Below, one piece after another: positions 6,229-8,372 of a stretch of 8,372 bases of DNA (position 1 is its first letter; each line of letters opens with the position of its first letter). Position numbers and translations under genes: made by a program. This DNA is from an uncultured Oscillospiraceae bacterium (lineage in GTDB: Bacteria; Bacillota; Clostridia; Oscillospirales; Oscillospiraceae): the NCBI GenBank assembly GCA_900752305.1, contig CAADUV010000331.1, positions 1-8,372 on the forward strand. Direction: 5' to 3'. A model generated the notes under the pieces. It worked only from the letters and a program-made list of their open reading frames with translations, had not been told where the DNA came from and did no database searches.

Positions 6229-7032
6229 ATGGATTCCAGAGAAAAGAAACAATTAAAGAGACAGCTGGAGGGACAGGCCAGCTTCCTAGTCTCCGAGACC
6301 AGTGACGTGGCCTTGGTGGCTGGTCTGCTGACCACCTGTTCCGCCCTCCTCCGGACGGCAGAACAGAATATGCCCGCCGCCTTTACCAACCAGGAGTTCG
6401 ACCAGATCTATGCCGGTTACTTAGGGTTAGCCGGTGGCGTCAACCGGTTCAGCCAGTTTGGACAGGGGTATCTGAGTCAGACCTACAAGACCCTGCTCCA
6501 AGAGCAGATGGACAAGGCGACACAGCTCCAACAGGAGCGCAAGACCTTGGAAGACCAGCTGACCCAGACCCAGCACCAGCAGGCGGAGACCCAGCAGGTG
6601 TTGACCCAGCTGAAAGCCCAGCGGGACAGCGCCCAGGCTGAGTACCAGGCAACAGAAGCCCAGAAAGCCCAGCTTGTCCAGGAGGTGAGCGACCTCCAGA
6701 GCAAGACCGAAGCCCTGAAAGCCCAGCGGGACAGTCTCCAGCGCCAGAAGGAGCGGTTTGAACCGGACTTGGAAGCTCTGCTCCAGGCGGTGACTGCTGC
6801 CAAGGAAAGCTATCAGGAGCTGGTGGCCTATTACGCCGAGCTGGAACGCATCCAGAAGGGTATGGAGGCGGAAGGCTTTGTGGACATGGCCAGCTTCGCC
6901 CAGGCGATGGAAGAGCGGAACCAGCAGAGCGCGACCCTGATGGCGGATTACGACCGCATCCTGGACAATGTGCTCGCCGATGTGGAAGCACTCCAGCGCA
7001 AGGTGGATGAACGGAGACGGGCGGGGAACTGA
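6229..7032 (+). CDS. Coiled-coil protein of unknown function
   Basis: A 267-residue soluble protein with no signal peptide. Residues 1-85 are a helical N-terminal region with mildly hydrophobic stretches (VALVAGLLTTCSALL, 27-41) that are too polar around them for a convincing membrane segment. Residues 88-178 are a continuous Gln/Lys/Glu-rich coiled coil containing two copies of LKAQRDS (128-134 and 163-169). Residues 180-262 form further helices. AGAGGAA (6216-6222) precedes the ATG. The stop TGA at 7030-7032 is one base from the start of the radical SAM gene, so the two are probably translationally coupled. Candidate roles are scaffold, client or adaptor of the Hsp70-like proteins; nothing in the sequence decides among these. 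Confidence 0.8.
   Translation: MDSREKKQLKRQLEGQASFLVSETSDVALVAGLLTTCSALLRTAEQNMPAAFTNQEFDQIYAGYLGLAGGVNRFSQFGQGYLSQTYKTLLQEQMDKATQLQQERKTLEDQLTQTQHQQAETQQVLTQLKAQRDSAQAEYQATEAQKAQLVQEVSDLQSKTEALKAQRDSLQRQKERFEPDLEALLQAVTAAKESYQELVAYYAELERIQKGMEAEGFVDMASFAQAMEERNQQSATLMADYDRILDNVLADVEALQRKVDERRRAGN
6610..6734 (+). repeat. Pair of 20-bp direct repeats inside the coiled coil
   Basis: CTGAAAGCCCAGCGGGACAG occurs at 6610-6629 and again at 6715-6734, in the same reading frame, encoding LKAQRD twice. The 105-bp offset equals 35 residues, or five heptads, so it fits an internal duplication of coiled-coil sequence. Confidence 0.7.
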
Positions 7033-7033
7033 G

Positions 7034-7624
7034 ATGAAACTACAGCTGCACAACATCCAGGACGGTGTGACCGTCCTGGGGCCGGGGGTGCGTTACGGAC
7101 TGTGGGTTCAGGGCTGCCTCCGCCGCTGCCCAGGCTGCATGACCCCTCAGAGCCAGCCCAGAGAGGGCGGCAAGTGGATGGAGACAGCCCAGGTGGCCCA
7201 GGACATTGTGCGCTCCGGACGGACAGGCTTGACCATCAGCGGCGGTGAGCCCTTCTTGCAGGCGGAAGCCCTGTGCGAGGTCATCGAACAGGTGCGCCGG
7301 GAACAGGACATGGGCGTCATCATCTACACCGGCAACACCCTGGCAGAATTACAGGCCAGCCACGACCCGTGGGTACAGGCACTGCTGGCGCAGTGCGACC
7401 TGCTGGTGGACGGCGCGTACATCGAAGCATTGAACGACGGAAAGAACCTCCGCGGCTCCTCCAACCAGAACGCCATCCCTCTGACCGACCGCTATCGAGA
7501 CTGGGTGGGGCAGTACGGTTCGGAGCCGGCGAAGGTGGAGTTCTTCTGGAAGGAAGACGGCATCAGCATGGTGGGCGTGCCCACAAAGGACGTGCTGGAA
7601 CGGTTTGCACACACATCCTTTTAA
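7034..7624 (+). CDS. NrdG-like radical SAM / 4Fe-4S activating protein
   Basis: A 196-residue protein of the anaerobic ribonucleotide reductase-activating (NrdG) type. It has the radical SAM cluster motif C28-x3-C32-x2-C35 (GCLRRCPGC, 27-35), the SAM-binding SGGEP (69-73), IIYTGNT (96-102), and the NrdG-type stretch DLLVDGAYIEAL (122-133) followed by LRGSSNQ (139-145). Known members cleave SAM with the [4Fe-4S] cluster to form a 5'-deoxyadenosyl radical and place a glycyl radical on a partner. No NrdD or other glycyl radical enzyme is encoded in the window. Residues 150-196 (KVEFFWKEDGISMVGVP) extend beyond the usual core. I chose the ATG at 7034, one base after the preceding stop and five bases after GGGGAA (7023-7028). 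An upstream in-frame ATG at 6968 only adds residues overlapping the previous gene. All catalytic motifs are intact. Confidence 0.88.
   Translation: MKLQLHNIQDGVTVLGPGVRYGLWVQGCLRRCPGCMTPQSQPREGGKWMETAQVAQDIVRSGRTGLTISGGEPFLQAEALCEVIEQVRREQDMGVIIYTGNTLAELQASHDPWVQALLAQCDLLVDGAYIEALNDGKNLRGSSNQNAIPLTDRYRDWVGQYGSEPAKVEFFWKEDGISMVGVPTKDVLERFAHTSF
7057..7079 (+). other. Perfect 9-bp hairpin near the start of the radical SAM gene
   Basis: CCAGGACGG (7057-7065), loop TGTGA, then CCGTCCTGG (7071-7079). The GC-rich stem starts 20 bases after the start codon's G. It lies wholly in coding sequence and has no trailing T-run, so it is not an intrinsic terminator. It could slow translation or mark RNA processing, or be a by-product of the encoded residues. 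Confidence 0.4.
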
Positions 7625-7644
7625 ATGTAGGGAGGATTTAAAAT

Positions 7645-8372
7645 ATGAGTTATACGGAAACCCCCGAACAGCGGCAGATCCGCATTCTGAGAAATAGCAT
7701 CTCCAGCATGAGAGGCGACAACGACCGCCTGAGCAGCCAGAACCGCCGCTTGGAGCGGGAGATGGAGCTGGTGCGTCGGCAGCAGCAGTTGGAGAACGAG
7801 CGCATGGCCATCCAGATGCGCCAGTTACAGCAGCAGGAGCGTGCCGCCCGCACCGCCGCCCTCCAGGCACTGGACGCGGAGGTGAAGGAGAAGGAACGGC
7901 TCCAGAGCGAGAAGATCCGCGCCATGCAGACCCAGCACGCTGCCCAGATGCAGCAGCTTCAGAGCCAGTTCCAGAGCGAGCGCCAGGGTCTGCGGGAGGA
8001 GATCCACCAGAGTCGTGCCGAGCTGCGCACCGGTTTGGCTCAGCTGCGTACAGAGACCGATGAAAAGCTCCGCCAGCAGCGGACAGAGCACCAGGCGGAG
8101 CTGGCCCAGCTCAACAGCAAATGGGAAGGCCAGCTCAGCCAGGTAGACCAGAAGGTCAACGCCCTGGCCCAGCAGATCGTGGAACGGGAACAGGGTCAGC
8201 GAGAGCTGGCGGTATACTGGAGCCAGGAGGCGGAACGGCTGGTGCGCCAGCTCCGGGAGAACTTCCGGGATCAGCTGCTGGATCGCCGCCGCATGACCGT
8301 CCTGGAGCGGAAGATTCGTCAGGCACAGGAGGACATCCAGGGCGGACAGTACCAGTCCGCCATCACCGCCGG
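7645..8372 (+). CDS. Long Gln/Arg/Glu-rich coiled-coil protein (partial, runs off right edge)
   Basis: The ATG at 7645 opens 242 codons that stay open to the end of the window. A strong ribosome binding site (GGGAGG, 7630-7635) lies nine bases upstream and 20 bp separate it from the radical SAM gene. Residues 10-185 are an almost uninterrupted coiled coil rich in Q, E, R and L (for example VRRQQQLENERMAIQMRQLQ, 43-62), with no prolines after residue 7. From about 188 (LAVYWSQEAERLVRQL) the composition changes, and residues 224-242 (IRQAQEDIQGGQYQSAITA) look like the beginning of a folded helical domain. No signal peptide or membrane segment is visible. No known family is recognised from this part; whatever catalytic or binding domain follows is outside the window. 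Possible client or scaffold of the Hsp70-like machinery. Confidence 0.85.
   Translation, partial: MSYTETPEQRQIRILRNSISSMRGDNDRLSSQNRRLEREMELVRRQQQLENERMAIQMRQLQQQERAARTAALQALDAEVKEKERLQSEKIRAMQTQHAAQMQQLQSQFQSERQGLREEIHQSRAELRTGLAQLRTETDEKLRQQRTEHQAELAQLNSKWEGQLSQVDQKVNALAQQIVEREQGQRELAVYWSQEAERLVRQLRENFRDQLLDRRRMTVLERKIRQAQEDIQGGQYQSAITA

Noticed and set aside
6255..6360. Membrane segment in the N-terminal region of the 6229-7032 coiled-coil protein
   Set aside because: The most hydrophobic stretch is short, interrupted by Thr/Ser/Cys, and flanked by charged residues; it fits an amphipathic or buried helix better.
6968..7033. Upstream ATG extending the radical SAM protein by 22 residues
   Set aside because: The extra residues overlap the preceding gene and do not match NrdG-type N-termini; MKLQLHNIQDG from 7034 is the natural start.
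1..8372. CRISPR array, tRNA/rRNA gene, insertion sequence or attachment site
   Set aside because: No regularly spaced repeats, no RNA-gene signatures, and no transposase or integrase motifs were seen in any frame read.

Overview
The window is a compact, GC-rich accessory locus. It has one long co-directional gene cluster on the + strand and the start of a divergently transcribed gene on the - strand. Strong AGGAGG-type ribosome binding sites, sigma-A-like promoters with 17-bp spacers, GC-rich third codon positions and an oxygen-sensitive NrdG-like radical SAM protein point to a high-GC anaerobic Firmicute, plausibly a gut Clostridia/Oscillospiraceae-type organism. This is inference from style and gene content; no taxonomic marker is present.

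Layout. Bases 1-124 (-) hold the first 41 codons of an unrecognised protein. Bases 125-313 are an AT-rich divergent intergenic region with two facing-away promoters of matching architecture. The + strand then carries: a small XRE-family HTH regulator (314-682); an Hsp70-family ATPase with a short substrate-binding-like C-terminus and no helical lid (705-2252); a second, divergent Hsp70-like protein (2267-3883); a coiled-coil protein whose C-terminus looks like GrpE (3899-5245); an unusual protein that aligns by eye with only the second lobe of an Hsp70 nucleotide-binding domain plus the start of its beta domain (5256-6200); a coiled-coil protein (6229-7032); an NrdG-like radical SAM protein (7034-7624); and a long Gln-rich coiled-coil protein that runs off the window (7645-8372). 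Gaps are 1-28 bp and I see no terminator, so this reads as one operon that continues past the right edge.

How the genes may work together. The core looks like a dedicated Hsp70 machine: two intact actin-fold ATPase domains that differ from DnaK and from each other at nucleotide-contacting loops, a truncated paralogue without the first lobe, and a candidate exchange factor. No J-domain HPD motif is visible, and none of the three Hsp70-related proteins has room for a canonical lid. Coiled-coil proteins could be scaffolds or clients. The NrdG-like protein normally installs a glycyl radical on the anaerobic ribonucleotide reductase, but no reductase or other glycyl radical enzyme is encoded here, so its partner is unknown. 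The HTH protein at the head of the operon is the obvious candidate regulator; repeated TTTCCT/AGGAAA boxes around both promoters are candidate operator elements. The biological role of the system is not deducible from this window.
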